Counted from the stretch's first letter, positions 1-8,855 are shown. The stretch: 64,000 nt of DNA from Candidatus Gastranaerophilales bacterium (GCA_944325705.1 CALVBB010000005.1:1-64000), one strand, 5' to 3'. The notes: generated by a model from the letters alone, not told the origin. Made by a program: numbers and translations.

Positions 1-41
1 CCCCCCCCCCCGCAAATCCTTGCTATACTTGACTTTTCCAT
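1..41 (-). CDS. 5' end of a poly-G-gated gene, cut by the window edge
   Basis: Seen: on the minus strand a strong Shine-Dalgarno (AAAGGAG) lies 8 bases before an ATG at 41. Ten codons follow (MEKSSIARIC) and then a run of at least 11 G that reaches position 1. The product is unknown because the body of the gene lies outside the window. The arrangement matches the cassettes at 9699, 11839 and 34128: the RBS/start region AAAGGAGATTAAACAATG differs at only one or two bases from those at 11839 and 34128. A homopolymer directly after the start should make expression phase-variable by slipped-strand mispairing (inference). Confidence 0.6.
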   Translation of the reverse strand, partial: MEKSSIARICGGG

Positions 42-83
42 TGTTTAATCTCCTTTGCTTTATTTTTTTTATTACTTTTCTCT

Positions 84-161
84 GGACAATCTATAAATGT
101 TTTAGAGACGATAGCGAGAGCAAAGCGGGAGTGTGTTCGAGAAAACATTTATAGATTGTCC
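84..161 (-). repeat. Hairpin repeat, copy 1, in the 5' leader of the edge gene
   Basis: Two perfect 20-base inverted arms (84-103 and 142-161) enclose a 38-base loop. On the minus strand the loop contains CACTCCCGC and CTCTCGCTATCG. The same loop core recurs at 1510-1540, 5345-5375, 6918-6940, 11899-11933 and 49831-49862, while the arm sequences differ from copy to copy. Here it lies between a promoter (186-214) and the start codon at 41, so it should be transcribed as a 5' UTR hairpin. Confidence 0.75.
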
Positions 162-185
162 TATTTATTTTCCACTGCCTTTTTT

Positions 186-214
186 ATTATAGCATTATTT
201 TTGTAGCTCTGCAA
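186..214 (-). promoter_or_regulatory. Sigma70-type promoter of cassette A
   Basis: Minus strand: TTGCAG, 17-base spacer, TATAAT, followed by AAAAAAGGCAG. The copy at 11991-12019 has the same two hexamers, the same spacer length and the same downstream AAAAAAGGCAG, so the promoter appears to belong to the repeated cassette. Confidence 0.65.
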
Positions 215-216
215 GC

Positions 217-1449
217 CTACCTTACATATTTTTTCCCAACAAGTTCGTCCGGCAGAAACTGCTGATAAACATCCGGTGCGTCATGGGAATAAATATACCC
301 GACCCCGAAACCGTATTTTTTTGCGTCTTTGTAATGCGCATCCCTGAGGTGCATAGGCGGAGGGTAATCATTTCCGCCGTCAATATCTGAAAGCGCAGCA
401 TCTATAGCACAGGCAGCTTCATTGGATTTCGGAGCCCTCGCAACATAAATCACGGCCTGCGCAAGAGGAATTCTCCCTTCCGGAAGCCCAAGAAGTTCAA
501 CAGCTTTATAGGCATTTAACGCAACGTTCAAAGCATTAGTATCAGCATTTCCTACATCTTCCGCAGCACAGACAATCAGGCGTCTTGCAATAAATCGAGG
601 ATCTTCACCGGCTGCAATCATTTTGGCAAGATAATAAACCGCCGCATCAGGATCAGAACCACGCAGACTCTTCTGGAAAGCCGACGCGCAGTCGTAATGC
701 TCCTGCTGCGAATATCTGGTGTTTCTTTTCTGGCAGATTTCTTCAATAATTCTGACCGTCAAGTTCCGGCGCCCATCAATCAAATCACTTGCAAAATAAG
801 CGTTTTCAACGACGTTCAGTGCATATCTGGCATCACCGCGCGCAAGATTTATTATAAAATCAAGCACCCCGCTCTCGCAGTCCATAGGAACGTAATTTTT
901 CGCTAAATACGCAAATCCGCGCATTACAATCTTTTTCATGCTCTCATCATCAATAGAATTAAGCCTTACAACCTGCACACGTGAAAGAAGCGCCGGCACA
1001 ACCTGAAAAGACGGATTTTCCGTCGTAGAACCTATAAGAAACAGCGTTCCGTTTTCAAGATGAGGAAGAAGCGCATCCTGCTGGGTTTTGGAGTATCTGT
1101 GAATTTCGTCTATAAAAAGAATGGTTTTTGTGCCGCTTCTCAAAGCCATTTTAGCATTTTCGACCGCGTCTTTAATATCTTTTACACCGGAGGTCACCGC
1201 GGAAATTTCAATAAAATTAGCGCTTGTTTTTGTAGCGATAAGCCGCGCAAGCGTAGTCTTTCCGCATCCCGGCGTTCCCCAGAAAATCATAGAAAACAGT
1301 CTGTTCGTTTTTAAAAGATTTAAAATAGGACTGTTCGGCGCAACAACATTACTCTGCCCGAGAAATTCTTCGATAGATTTTGGGCGCAGAAGTTCCGCCA
1401 GCGGTATCTGCTTATTTTGGTTTTCCAGTTCCGTAAAAAGATTATTCAT
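217..1449 (-). CDS. rarA: Replication-associated recombination protein A (AAA+ ATPase)
   Basis: RarA/MgsA is a clamp-loader-like AAA+ ATPase that acts at stalled replication forks and gaps. Seen: 410 residues, the usual family length. It starts with the typical LAELLRPKSIEEFLGQ, has a Walker A GTPGCGKT at residues 58-65, a Walker B LFIDEIHR around 111-118, sensor motif GSTTENPSF, and the family C-terminal domain with a PPPMHLRDAHYKDAK-type tail. It stands alone; the neighbouring genes are unrelated. The start at 1449 is followed directly by the conserved N-terminus. Not essential in most bacteria, so cassette and repeat DNA on both sides is tolerated. Confidence 0.95.
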   Translation of the reverse strand: MNNLFTELENQNKQIPLAELLRPKSIEEFLGQSNVVAPNSPILNLLKTNRLFSMIFWGTPGCGKTTLARLIATKTSANFIEISAVTSGVKDIKDAVENAKMALRSGTKTILFIDEIHRYSKTQQDALLPHLENGTLFLIGSTTENPSFQVVPALLSRVQVVRLNSIDDESMKKIVMRGFAYLAKNYVPMDCESGVLDFIINLARGDARYALNVVENAYFASDLIDGRRNLTVRIIEEICQKRNTRYSQQEHYDCASAFQKSLRGSDPDAAVYYLAKMIAAGEDPRFIARRLIVCAAEDVGNADTNALNVALNAYKAVELLGLPEGRIPLAQAVIYVARAPKSNEAACAIDAALSDIDGGNDYPPPMHLRDAHYKDAKKYGFGVGYIYSHDAPDVYQQFLPDELVGKKYVR

Positions 1450-1486
1450 AGTATAATTGTAGCATTAAAGGACATTAATTCCAACA

Positions 1487-1563
1487 GAGTAATATATATT
1501 TATTTTCTAGGACGCGCTTCTGCCCTGCTCACGCTATCGCCTCGAAAATAAAATATATTACTC
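1487..1563 (+). repeat. Hairpin repeat, copy 2, in the 5' leader of the solute-binding protein gene
   Basis: Left arm 1487-1507 and right arm 1544-1563 pair almost perfectly. The loop reads on the plus strand with GCTCACGCTATCGCCTCGAAAA, broken here as GCTCACGCTATC and GCCTCGAAAA, the same core as the other copies. The right arm ends about 21 bases before the start codon at 1585, so the gene's mRNA should carry it. Core orientation relative to the downstream gene is the same as in cassettes A and C. Confidence 0.7.
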
Positions 1564-1584
1564 AGATAAAAGAGAGGGCTTAAA

Positions 1585-2805
1585 ATGAAAAAACTTATCT
1601 CTGCGCTAATAATCCTTATAATTATACTCTGTGCCGTATATTGCGCGCCGAAAAAAGATACAAACACAAACGAGGTAATCGTCTGGACTTTGCAGATGAG
1701 CGATTTTTCGGAATATATGAACGGGGTTATCTCGGAATTTGAAGCGCAAAATCCTGATATAAAAATAAAATGGATTGACGTACCGTTTTCGGAAGGTGAA
1801 AAAAGAACGCTCGCCTCTGTTTTAAGCGATAATCCTCCGGATTTAATCAACCTTAACCCGGATTTTTCGGCAGCACTAGCACAAAAAGGGGCTCTCGCTG
1901 AAATTAACACTGCCGAAACCTCTCAGTTTAATGAAGGAATTTTGAATTCTCTGAAATACGACGGAAAACTCTATTCAATCCCGTGGTATGCAACATCCGC
2001 TGTCACAATTTACAATAAAAAATTAATGAAAAAAGCAGGACTTGAAGTTCCGCTGACCTACGAAGCCGCCAGAGCAACAGCCCCCCTGATACGCGAAAAA
2101 ACAGGAGCATACATCTTTCTCCCTAATATTACGGAAAATGACACAATGCTTAAAATCCTAAATAAATACGGCGTAAATTCACCCGAAACAATTGCAGACA
2201 AAGATTCCGTTCAGGTATTTAATTATTTTAAAGACCTTTACGCAAAAGACTTAATACCTAAAGAATCCATCACGCAAACGCACCGCGAAGCACTTGAAAA
2301 ATATATGTCTGAAAATATAGTTCTTTTTCAGGCCGGTGCAAACTTTCTCAATATGATTAAAGAAAATGCGCCATTAACTTACAAAAACACAGACGTAGCA
2401 CCGCAAATGACAGGGAAACTGGGTCAGAATGACTTTTCACTGATGAATTTTATAATACCTCTCAAAGCAAAACACAAAGAAGAAGCCCTAAAATTCGCAC
2501 TGTTTCTGACAAATGAAGAAAACCAGCTGCAGCTTGCAAAGTTAACAAATGTAATCGCTGTAAACCGAAATGCGCTAAAAAATGAATTTTATACGACTTA
2601 TGCTGAAGGAGATTTGATGTCAAAAGCCCGCGTTATAAGCGCAGTACAGCTTGATAAAGTTGAACCGGTTTTCCGTCCGTCGCGTAACCAAAAAGATATC
2701 AATACTCTTATAAACACCGCAGTTCAGGAGGTTCTGTTAAACAAAGCTCCGACAGAACAAATCCTCAAAAAAGTTTCAAAAGAGTGGAAAGCACTGCTTG
2801 ACTAA
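1585..2805 (+). CDS. Extracellular solute-binding protein (ABC transporter, family 1 / sugar type)
   Basis: Likely the periplasmic substrate-capture component of an ABC importer for sugars or related compounds; substrate not readable from sequence. Seen: 406 residues, hydrophobic N-terminal signal (residues 1-20) ending in a cysteine pair region (CAVYC) that could be an atypical lipobox, then the typical EVIVWTLQ and 'DLINLNPDFSAALAQKGAL' style family-1 features and a SIPWYATSAVTIYNKKLM stretch. RBS GAGAGGG precedes the ATG. No permease or ATPase gene is adjacent, so it is an orphan and must partner with proteins coded elsewhere. It ends one base before the convergent gene at 2807. Confidence 0.8.
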   Translation: MKKLISALIILIIILCAVYCAPKKDTNTNEVIVWTLQMSDFSEYMNGVISEFEAQNPDIKIKWIDVPFSEGEKRTLASVLSDNPPDLINLNPDFSAALAQKGALAEINTAETSQFNEGILNSLKYDGKLYSIPWYATSAVTIYNKKLMKKAGLEVPLTYEAARATAPLIREKTGAYIFLPNITENDTMLKILNKYGVNSPETIADKDSVQVFNYFKDLYAKDLIPKESITQTHREALEKYMSENIVLFQAGANFLNMIKENAPLTYKNTDVAPQMTGKLGQNDFSLMNFIIPLKAKHKEEALKFALFLTNEENQLQLAKLTNVIAVNRNALKNEFYTTYAEGDLMSKARVISAVQLDKVEPVFRPSRNQKDINTLINTAVQEVLLNKAPTEQILKKVSKEWKALLD

Positions 2806-2806
2806 T

Positions 2807-3280
2807 TTAGCAGAAAAACCCTCTTGTGGTGAATACACTGAAGCCCGGGCCGAAATACGGGGTTGCTAAAGGCATCCCGCCGACAACACCTCCGAAAAAG
2901 CCGCCTCCGCAGCATCCGCCGCCAAATACAGGCATAGGCATCACAGGTGCAGCGAAACCGCCGCAGCAACCGGCCCACGGGTTCGTTACAGCTGCATTAA
3001 ATAACGACGCACCCAGAAGTCCTGCCATCCCCTTCTGGTTTGCCTCAGCAGAGCCGTAGCCCGCCATATTATTTACAAGAAAACCCATATTTGTACCGTA
3101 TTGACGCCGCATATCATAAGCAACTTCATTACGAACAGCTCCGTTAGTTAAGTTTAATCCAAAATTCATTATGGATTCACCGGTACTGGCTCCGTTTCTT
3201 TTATCCTCAACCGCACCCAGTGTCGAGCCCAGAATGTTATTTATATTACTCAACGTATAATTTAATTTTGGTAAATCCAT
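2807..3280 (-). CDS. Unknown glycine/cysteine-rich protein, 157 aa
   Basis: I do not recognise this protein. The N-terminal half (about residues 1-95) is soluble-looking. The C-terminal 60 residues are rich in Gly, Pro, Phe and Met, with two CCGG-like clusters (GCCGGF, GGCCGGGFFGG) and a terminal Cys. There is no signal peptide. The low-complexity tail could be a flexible or metal/thiol-reactive segment. A run of AT-rich sequence with TATATATA lies upstream (3281-3459). Codon use resembles neighbours. It could equally be a structural or surface-associated small protein of the lineage. Confidence 0.7.
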   Translation of the reverse strand: MDLPKLNYTLSNINNILGSTLGAVEDKRNGASTGESIMNFGLNLTNGAVRNEVAYDMRRQYGTNMGFLVNNMAGYGSAEANQKGMAGLLGASLFNAAVTNPWAGCCGGFAAPVMPMPVFGGGCCGGGFFGGVVGGMPLATPYFGPGFSVFTTRGFFC

Positions 3281-3459
3281 AGTTTTTCTCTTAATTTATA
3301 TACTTGATATATATATAAAGAAAATTTTTATATATTAATTGCCATGAAATTGATAATTTATTAAGTAATGTTACAAAAATAGTATAAAAAACTAAAGTTT
3401 AAGAACCATGCTGCCGATAGAAAAGATATAGGGAAATCAAAAGGGATTAATAAAAAACT

Positions 3460-3957
3460 ATGGTATTCAGTGTTTCACAAATGGATTTAGGAATTGACAG
3501 AGCCACCCTGCAGCAGGTGTCAAAGGCAATTCTTAATCGTGCCACAGAAAAAAACAGCCAGTACAATGTAAACACCAATACTAACTTCTTTCAACAGAGA
3601 GATCCGGGGATTGATCTTTATAAGGGGAATATCAATTCGGATGTAGCCAGACAAATTGCAATGAACAATTCAGGTATGCAGATTCAGTTAAGCCAGAGCG
3701 CACAAGATGCAATCAAGGCGTTAAACTCAAATGCAGCACAGAAGGTTCAGCAGGCAGTTGAAGGGAAAATGACAGCAGCAGTAAATGAGATTACCGTTCA
3801 GGAACAGAAAACACCAACCCCGAAATTCAACAGCATCATCAGCATGGCAACAAGTAAAGACAAAAACGGGTCAAATCCGTTTTACCACGGTGAATTATTG
3901 ATGAGCGGCAACAGCAAAAAAGAAGAAAAAGCAGAAGATAAATCTATTTTCGCTTAA
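3460..3957 (+). CDS. Unknown protein, 165 aa, polar and Gln/Asn-rich
   Basis: No recognised domain. Seen: no signal peptide or membrane segment, a central region rich in Asn, Gln and Ala (residues 20-110) with predicted helical character, and a highly charged Lys/Glu tail ending DKSIFA. It is divergent from the Gly/Cys-rich gene and its stop overlaps the end of the convergent gene at 3954-4346 by four bases. No clear Shine-Dalgarno lies before the ATG (only AAAGGGATTAATAAAAAACT), so translation may be modest. Confidence 0.65.
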   Translation: MVFSVSQMDLGIDRATLQQVSKAILNRATEKNSQYNVNTNTNFFQQRDPGIDLYKGNINSDVARQIAMNNSGMQIQLSQSAQDAIKALNSNAAQKVQQAVEGKMTAAVNEITVQEQKTPTPKFNSIISMATSKDKNGSNPFYHGELLMSGNSKKEEKAEDKSIFA

Positions 3958-4346
3958 TCAACAATATCGTCAATCTGCTCAATATCTTCTTCAAGAGAAT
4001 TAACAACCTCCTCCAAAACGCTTTCCTTGTGTTCAGATTTTGATTTTAAATCCTCGAGTTTTTTCTTCGCATTCTTTTCCATCTCAAGTTTTTTAGCGTT
4101 AATCACATTTGCAACATTCATCATAGCAAGAGAATTCAGCGTAGCACGCAGAACTGCACTTCTATCCATATAACGGTCATGGCCCTGATTTTCTTCTTCT
4201 TCCTCATTCTTCTGCTGGGCAAAGTATTCACCGCCCTGTCCCATCTTGTCATCCTGAGTACGGGCAGCAGTACCTGAAATGTCGCCGCTCTTAAAGTTAA
4301 AAGCGCCGCCAATCCCAAAAAATCCTGCTGACCTGTTATCGACCAT
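3954..4346 (-). CDS. Unknown acidic/coiled-coil protein, 130 aa
   Basis: Not recognised. The N-terminal 35 residues are Gly-rich, followed by a Glu/Gln-rich stretch and, from about residue 65 to the end, a long helix with heptad-like Lys/Glu/Leu spacing and a strongly acidic C-terminus (LEEDIEQIDDIVD). This suggests a coiled-coil or partner-binding protein. Start at 4346 (ATG) is preceded by an AGAGGAT-like RBS. It converges with and overlaps the 3460 gene by four bases. Confidence 0.65.
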   Translation of the reverse strand: MVDNRSAGFFGIGGAFNFKSGDISGTAARTQDDKMGQGGEYFAQQKNEEEEENQGHDRYMDRSAVLRATLNSLAMMNVANVINAKKLEMEKNAKKKLEDLKSKSEHKESVLEEVVNSLEEDIEQIDDIVD

Positions 4347-4498
4347 ATTCAGTATCCTCTGTTGAATCCTCTGATATTATGGAAATCAGTACAGATTTCC
4401 GCCACTATCATATCGTGTTTACTAGAGTATAGCTAATTCAATGCAATATTAACTCATCTAAATAAATTATTTTGCTAGATTATTAATAAATTTTTACA

Positions 4499-4536
4499 TA
4501 AAAAATGAACACCCCTTACGGAATGTCCATTTTCAA
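4499..4536 (-). terminator. Terminator after rpmB
   Basis: Inverted repeat on the minus strand (AAAATGGACATTCC against GGGGTGTTCATTTT, with mismatches) followed by a T-rich tail. It lies 19 bases after the rpmB stop. Confidence 0.7.
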
Positions 4537-4554
4537 AAAATTTTAAACAAATAA

Positions 4555-4746
4555 CTACACAGCTTTCTGAACTTTGCCTGCTCTCAAACAGGAAGTGCAG
4601 ACTTTAATCCTTTTAGTTGAACCATTGATAACAGCTTTCACAGACTGCAGATTTGGTTCCTGTGTATGAACGATTTGTTTATGCGAAAAAGTTAATTTCG
4701 CTGCTTTAACCGGTTTTTTACCGCAGATTTCACATTGTTTAGACAT
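4555..4746 (-). CDS. rpmB: 50S ribosomal protein L28
   Basis: Large-subunit ribosomal protein. Seen: 63 residues, the usual length. It begins MSKQCEICGK with an N-terminal CxxC pair and has a second CTSCLRAG pair near the C-terminus, giving the four-cysteine zinc-binding form of L28. Conserved KRIKVCTSCLRAGKV tail. It is transcribed alone with its own terminator (4499-4536). The start follows an AAAGGAAATTAACT leader on the minus strand. Confidence 0.97.
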   Translation of the reverse strand: MSKQCEICGKKPVKAAKLTFSHKQIVHTQEPNLQSVKAVINGSTKRIKVCTSCLRAGKVQKAV

Positions 4747-5439
4747 AGTTAATTTCCTTTTCTAGCTAGTTGCGTACCTTCATCATATCTAAAAAATTAC
4801 AAAAATCAAGTCACATGTTAATTTTCATTAAATTAACTAGTTACTTGTATAAGGATTGAAGCATAGTACTGATCGACACACCTCCACTTTGGGTAATGCT
4901 GCAATTTCCATCTTTAACTTTAAAAGACTTTTAGCTAATAAAAAGTTAAAAGAGAATAGATCATGTCCCCATTTGTTTGGCCTTTAGTTCCGTTAACATC
5001 AATTGCAAACAGCTGTGCTTCTGCCATTTTGTACGCATTCTGAGCTCTGCGAAGCAAGTGCCCCTGTATACCGTAGGTTGGCTGAGGGGGGCTGTAATGT
5101 TAAACGGTTGAAAAGTTGAATGGTTGAAGGGTTCACCATTAGACATGTCATTCTGAAACGGTAATTGCTTAGACGCGCAGAGCTGTCACTGTTCAGAATC
5201 TCTTTGTTTTGAGATCCTGTCACAGGAGCTACTTCAGAGCCTGCCCTGAATTTATTTCAGTGATGACATGAACCTTCCTTTTGTCATGCTGAATTTATTT
5301 CAGCATCTCTTTCGATTTTTCTATGATTTTTTTAACTTTTTGAGGCGATTGCTGGAGCAGCGCGGGAGCGTGCCCGAAAAAAGTTTTTTATTTAATTTGA
5401 AATGTTCTAGAGTTTTTTCCTCTGTCTTTTTATAATAAT
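4747..5439. other. 693-bp intergenic region with dispersed short repeats, no gene
   Basis: 4747-4900 holds the upstream region of rpmB. From about 5035 the sequence is a mosaic of short repeats. It has GTTGAAAAGTTGAATGGTTG-like direct repeats (5101-5130), a CATTCTGAA…TTCAGAATCTC palindromic type (5149-5210), and GTCATGCTGAA…TTCAGCATCTC (5283-5308). The same types recur near 9840-9910, 43622-43690 and 49775-49805. ORFs of about 60-75 codons in this stretch lack RBSs and are made of repeats. A hairpin-family copy ends the region (5334-5439). Confidence 0.7.
5334..5439 (-). repeat. Hairpin repeat, copy 3, with remnant promoter-like flank
   Basis: On the minus strand the order matches cassette C (11881-12000): TATTATAAAAAGACAGAGGA, then TCTAGAACATTT, then the loop core CACGCTCCCGCGCTGCTCC and AGCAATCGCCTC. 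The second arm is decayed, and no RBS/ATG/poly-G follows; a GCATGACA-type palindrome is found instead. It abuts the miaB stop. This looks like a cassette remnant. Confidence 0.65.
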
Positions 5440-6777
5440 CTATTTTTCGGTTTCATGCAGCATGCCCTGCAAATACCATGTTTTTGCACCTGTAATCCTG
5501 ACGTTTACAAATTTCCCTGTCAAATCGCTGTCGCCCGGAATATGAACAGTTTTGTTGTTTCGTGTTTTGCCGGTGTTTATGTGTTTACCTTTGCGGAGAT
5601 AGAAGCTTTCCACAAGAACTTCCATATCACGTCCGACGTATTTTAAATTTGATTTAAGACAGTTTTCTTGAACTTTTCTATTCAAGCGCTGGAACCGCTC
5701 AGCCTTAACATCCTCCGGAATATATTTATCAACCCATCTTGCTGCAACTGTCTTTTCACGCGGAGAATACGCCGCAACATTCGAGTAATCCAGTGCAAAT
5801 TCATCTATTGCAGTAAGAGTTTCTTCAAACTGTTCTTCCGTTTCTCCCGGAAAGCCTGCTATAAAATCACTTGTTATTGTAACATCCGGAATCATATCAC
5901 GAACTTTTTTAACAATTTTGGCATAAGTTTCTCTGTCATACCGGCGGTTCATTTTCTTCAAAACTTCGCTGCTGCCTGACTGCATAGGAATATGAAAATA
6001 CTCGCAAACCTTATCAAGAGAACGCGCGGTTTCAATCAATTCATCCGTAATATCAGTCGGATAAGAGGTTACAAAACGTATTCTAAACTTGCCTTCCATA
6101 CTGTTCAGGTCGCTCAGGAGATTTGAAAGCCTGTAATTAATATCCGTAAAATCTTTGCCGTAGCTGTCGACATTCTGACCGAGAAGCGTAATTTCCTTAA
6201 ACCCTGCATCAAGTGCGTCTTTTGCTTCTTTCAAAATAATCTCCGGACGGCGTGAACGCTCCCTGCCGCGGGTGTAAGGGACAATACAGTACGTACAAAA
6301 ATTGTTGCAGCCTTCTGTAATATTAATCCACGCATTCATGGATTTAACGCGCTTAATCCCGTAATTTTTTGCCTGCCCATCTTCTGTCGCATTTGTTTCA
6401 GTACACTCGCAAACCTTTTCGCCTTTTTCAACCTGTTTTAAAATTTCCGGCAGCGAATAAATCTTATGTGTGCCTAGAACAAAATTAACATAGGGCGCAC
6501 GTTTAAAAATTGTATCAGCCTTCTGCTGCGCAACACACCCGCAAACCCCGATTACTAAATCAGGTCTTGACTGCTTCCATTTTCCCCATGTTCCGATAAG
6601 ACTAAAGGCTTTATCTTCGCTTAACTGTCTGATGGAACAGGTATTTACCATAAGCAGGTCAGCCTCTTTCGGCTCTGATGTTTCTTCATAATTAAACGCT
6701 GAGAGCATACCGAGCATTCTTTCGGTATCTGACTTGTTCATCTGGCAGCCCATTGTTTCTATATAAACTTTTTTCAT
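5440..6777 (-). CDS. miaB: tRNA-2-methylthio-N6-dimethylallyladenosine synthase
   Basis: Radical SAM methylthiotransferase that converts i6A37 to ms2i6A37 in tRNAs reading UNN codons. Seen: 445 residues from the ATG at 6777. That start is preferred over the 27-codon upstream extension because AGAGGA lies just before it and the conserved KKVYIETMGCQMN follows at once. UPF0004 domain cysteines are C11, C47 and C81. The radical-SAM CNNFCTYC is at 157-164, and a C-terminal TRAM domain is present (about 380-445). Monocistronic; a hairpin-repeat remnant lies on each side. Confidence 0.95.
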   Translation of the reverse strand: MKKVYIETMGCQMNKSDTERMLGMLSAFNYEETSEPKEADLLMVNTCSIRQLSEDKAFSLIGTWGKWKQSRPDLVIGVCGCVAQQKADTIFKRAPYVNFVLGTHKIYSLPEILKQVEKGEKVCECTETNATEDGQAKNYGIKRVKSMNAWINITEGCNNFCTYCIVPYTRGRERSRRPEIILKEAKDALDAGFKEITLLGQNVDSYGKDFTDINYRLSNLLSDLNSMEGKFRIRFVTSYPTDITDELIETARSLDKVCEYFHIPMQSGSSEVLKKMNRRYDRETYAKIVKKVRDMIPDVTITSDFIAGFPGETEEQFEETLTAIDEFALDYSNVAAYSPREKTVAARWVDKYIPEDVKAERFQRLNRKVQENCLKSNLKYVGRDMEVLVESFYLRKGKHINTGKTRNNKTVHIPGDSDLTGKFVNVRITGAKTWYLQGMLHETEK

Positions 6778-7169
6778 AACATTCCTCTTGAGTGATACAA
6801 ATAAATTATACAATAAAAATTCTATTTTTTCTTGCCGGACAGGTATATCCGACCACACAGTTAAAGTTGAACAGATGAAAGGTTGAAGGGTTTAAAGGAA
6901 CAGTTGTATTTGTTTTCGAAACGATAGCGGGAGCGTGTTATGAAAGTCGGATTAGTATATCTGACCTACAAATGGTTGACCTTCCACCAACGGGGAGGGC
7001 ATTAGTTGAACCCTCCGCTCCTCACCCTTCACTCTTCACTTTTTTTTGTCGCCCTATCACCTTCTATTACCAATAACCTGCTTTTATTCTAAAATTTAAT
7101 ATACTTGACTTTTAGGCTAATAAATTATATCGTTTTATTATTCTCAGATTTGTACGGGGTTAAGAAAAT
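6778..7169. other. 392-bp intergenic region with partial hairpin repeat (copy 4) and short repeats
   Basis: A truncated hairpin-family copy lies at about 6914-6946. On the minus strand it has AACACGCTCCCGCTATCG and TTTCGAAAA; it has one loop core half and no matching arms. Next to it are GTTGAAGGGTTTAAAGG-type repeats (6877-6898) and a CTCCTCACCCTTCACTCTTCACT run (7019-7041, broken here as CTCCTCACCC and TTCACTCTTCACT), related to runs near 10130 and 12670. A TATAAT-like element and GGGGTTAAG precede the gene at 7170. No gene seen. Confidence 0.6.
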
Positions 7170-8843
7170 ATGGTTCTAAAACAGAAAAATGTCCTTTCTA
7201 TGCTGGAGGACAAAACAAACGAGTATAACGACAGGATTGCACTCGGAATGAAAACAGCACTCGGCTGGAAAGAGTTTACCTACAAAGGACTCGGACTTCT
7301 CTCCAGAAAACTCGCGTGGCACTTGATTAATGAACTGGAAGTTAAAAAAGGCGACAAACTTGCTATTCTATCAGAATCAAAACCTGAATACGGAGCATGC
7401 GTATTTGCCTCAATTCTTGCAGGAATGACAACCGTGCCTCTGGATATAAAGCTTACCAGATATGAACTTAAATCAATTCTATCAGACTGTGAGCCGCTTG
7501 TTATGCTTGTGTCGCAGTCTTATGTTAAAACTGCGCTGGAATTGCAGAAAGATTTACCGTCCCTCAAATATATTCTTGTTATGGATGAACCTTCTTACAA
7601 TCTGGGACTTACCAGCATATATGAACTTCCGAACAACTACGATTCAAAATGGCGCCACAGAAGCCCTAAATCTACCGTATTTATAATTTATACCTCAGGT
7701 ACAACCGGCTCGCCAAAAGGTGTTGAAATTACTTTCGGGAATATGATGTCGCAGCTGGATGATCTGGGTGACACTCTTGAGCCAATTCTTCCTGAAGGAC
7801 ACTGTACAATCCTTTCAATTCTTCCGATGAACCATCTTTTCGAGATGACAGTCGGATTTTCGACATTTTTAAATTTCGGATTTTCGGTTTACTACACACA
7901 GAGCCTTAAGCCGAAAGACATCATGACCATTATGCGAGAAAAACACGTAAACTTCATGATAGTAGTGCCGGCATTTCTAAAACTTTTAAAAACAAGCATT
8001 GAAAGTGAACTTCACAGCAAATCAGAAGCAGAACAACAAATTTTCAAACTTAAATACGCTATAGCAAAATTTATACCTTTTAACAGCATAAAGAAATTAA
8101 TGTTCAAAGATATTCATGAAAAATTCGGCGGCCAGTTTATGGGCTGTATGCCCGGCGGAGCACCGCTTGATGTTCATGTCGGAAAATTCTTTGAACGTAT
8201 CGGAATAAAAATTTATCAGGGCTACGGGCTATCTGAAGCAAGCCCTATTGTATCGGTAAACACAGACAGACGGAAGGATTTAACATCCGTGGGCAAGCCG
8301 CTTAAATCATACAGTGTCAAAATTGATAAAGAAACCGGAGAGCTTATGGTGAAAGGCCCTGCTGTTATGAAAGGTTACCACAATCAGCCTGAATTAACCG
8401 CTTCTGTTATAGACAGCGATGGATGGCTTCATACCGGCGATATTGCCAAAATTGACAAAGATGGACACATATTTATCACAGGCAGAATTAAAAATATGAT
8501 AGTGCTCTCTGGCGGTAAAAAAGTATTTCCGGAAGAAGTTGAAGCGGTACTGGAAAAAAGTCCTTATTTTGCAGAAGTATGTGTACTAGGGATTTCGAGG
8601 ACTTTCGGGGCAAAAGACGGCACTGAAGAAATTGCTGCAGTAATAGTTCCGTCAGAAGAATTGACATCTAAATACGACGATGAAACCCTTGAAACGCTTA
8701 TTCGTTCTGAAGTAAAAACACTCTCCAGCAGGCTGACCGCTTACAAACGTCCGGTAAATATAATTATTTCTAAAAAGCCGCTTCCGCGGACAGCAACCAG
8801 AAAAGTTAAACGCAAAGAAGTAAAAGAGTTAGTAAAAATTTAA
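7170..8843 (+). CDS. Long-chain-fatty-acid--CoA ligase-like AMP-binding protein
   Basis: ANL-superfamily adenylating enzyme. It probably activates a fatty acid to acyl-AMP and acyl-CoA, or acyl-ACP. Seen: 557 residues; P-loop YTSGTTGSPKG at 174-184; YQGYGLSEASP (motif II type); TGDIAKIDKDGHIFITGR (hinge region); and a C-terminal GRIKNMIVLSGGKKVFPEEVE, the FadD-type signature, ending with PRTATRKVKRKEV carrying the catalytic Lys region. No membrane segment. The next gene (8856) is 12 bases downstream and probably co-transcribed. Substrate specificity cannot be read by eye. Confidence 0.88.
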   Translation: MVLKQKNVLSMLEDKTNEYNDRIALGMKTALGWKEFTYKGLGLLSRKLAWHLINELEVKKGDKLAILSESKPEYGACVFASILAGMTTVPLDIKLTRYELKSILSDCEPLVMLVSQSYVKTALELQKDLPSLKYILVMDEPSYNLGLTSIYELPNNYDSKWRHRSPKSTVFIIYTSGTTGSPKGVEITFGNMMSQLDDLGDTLEPILPEGHCTILSILPMNHLFEMTVGFSTFLNFGFSVYYTQSLKPKDIMTIMREKHVNFMIVVPAFLKLLKTSIESELHSKSEAEQQIFKLKYAIAKFIPFNSIKKLMFKDIHEKFGGQFMGCMPGGAPLDVHVGKFFERIGIKIYQGYGLSEASPIVSVNTDRRKDLTSVGKPLKSYSVKIDKETGELMVKGPAVMKGYHNQPELTASVIDSDGWLHTGDIAKIDKDGHIFITGRIKNMIVLSGGKKVFPEEVEAVLEKSPYFAEVCVLGISRTFGAKDGTEEIAAVIVPSEELTSKYDDETLETLIRSEVKTLSSRLTAYKRPVNIIISKKPLPRTATRKVKRKEVKELVKI

Positions 8844-8855
8844 AAAGGAGAATAA

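Noticed and set aside
4961-5223. Two overlapping minus-strand ORFs of 61 and 74 codons
   Set aside because: Made of dispersed repeats, no RBS, codon use unlike neighbours.
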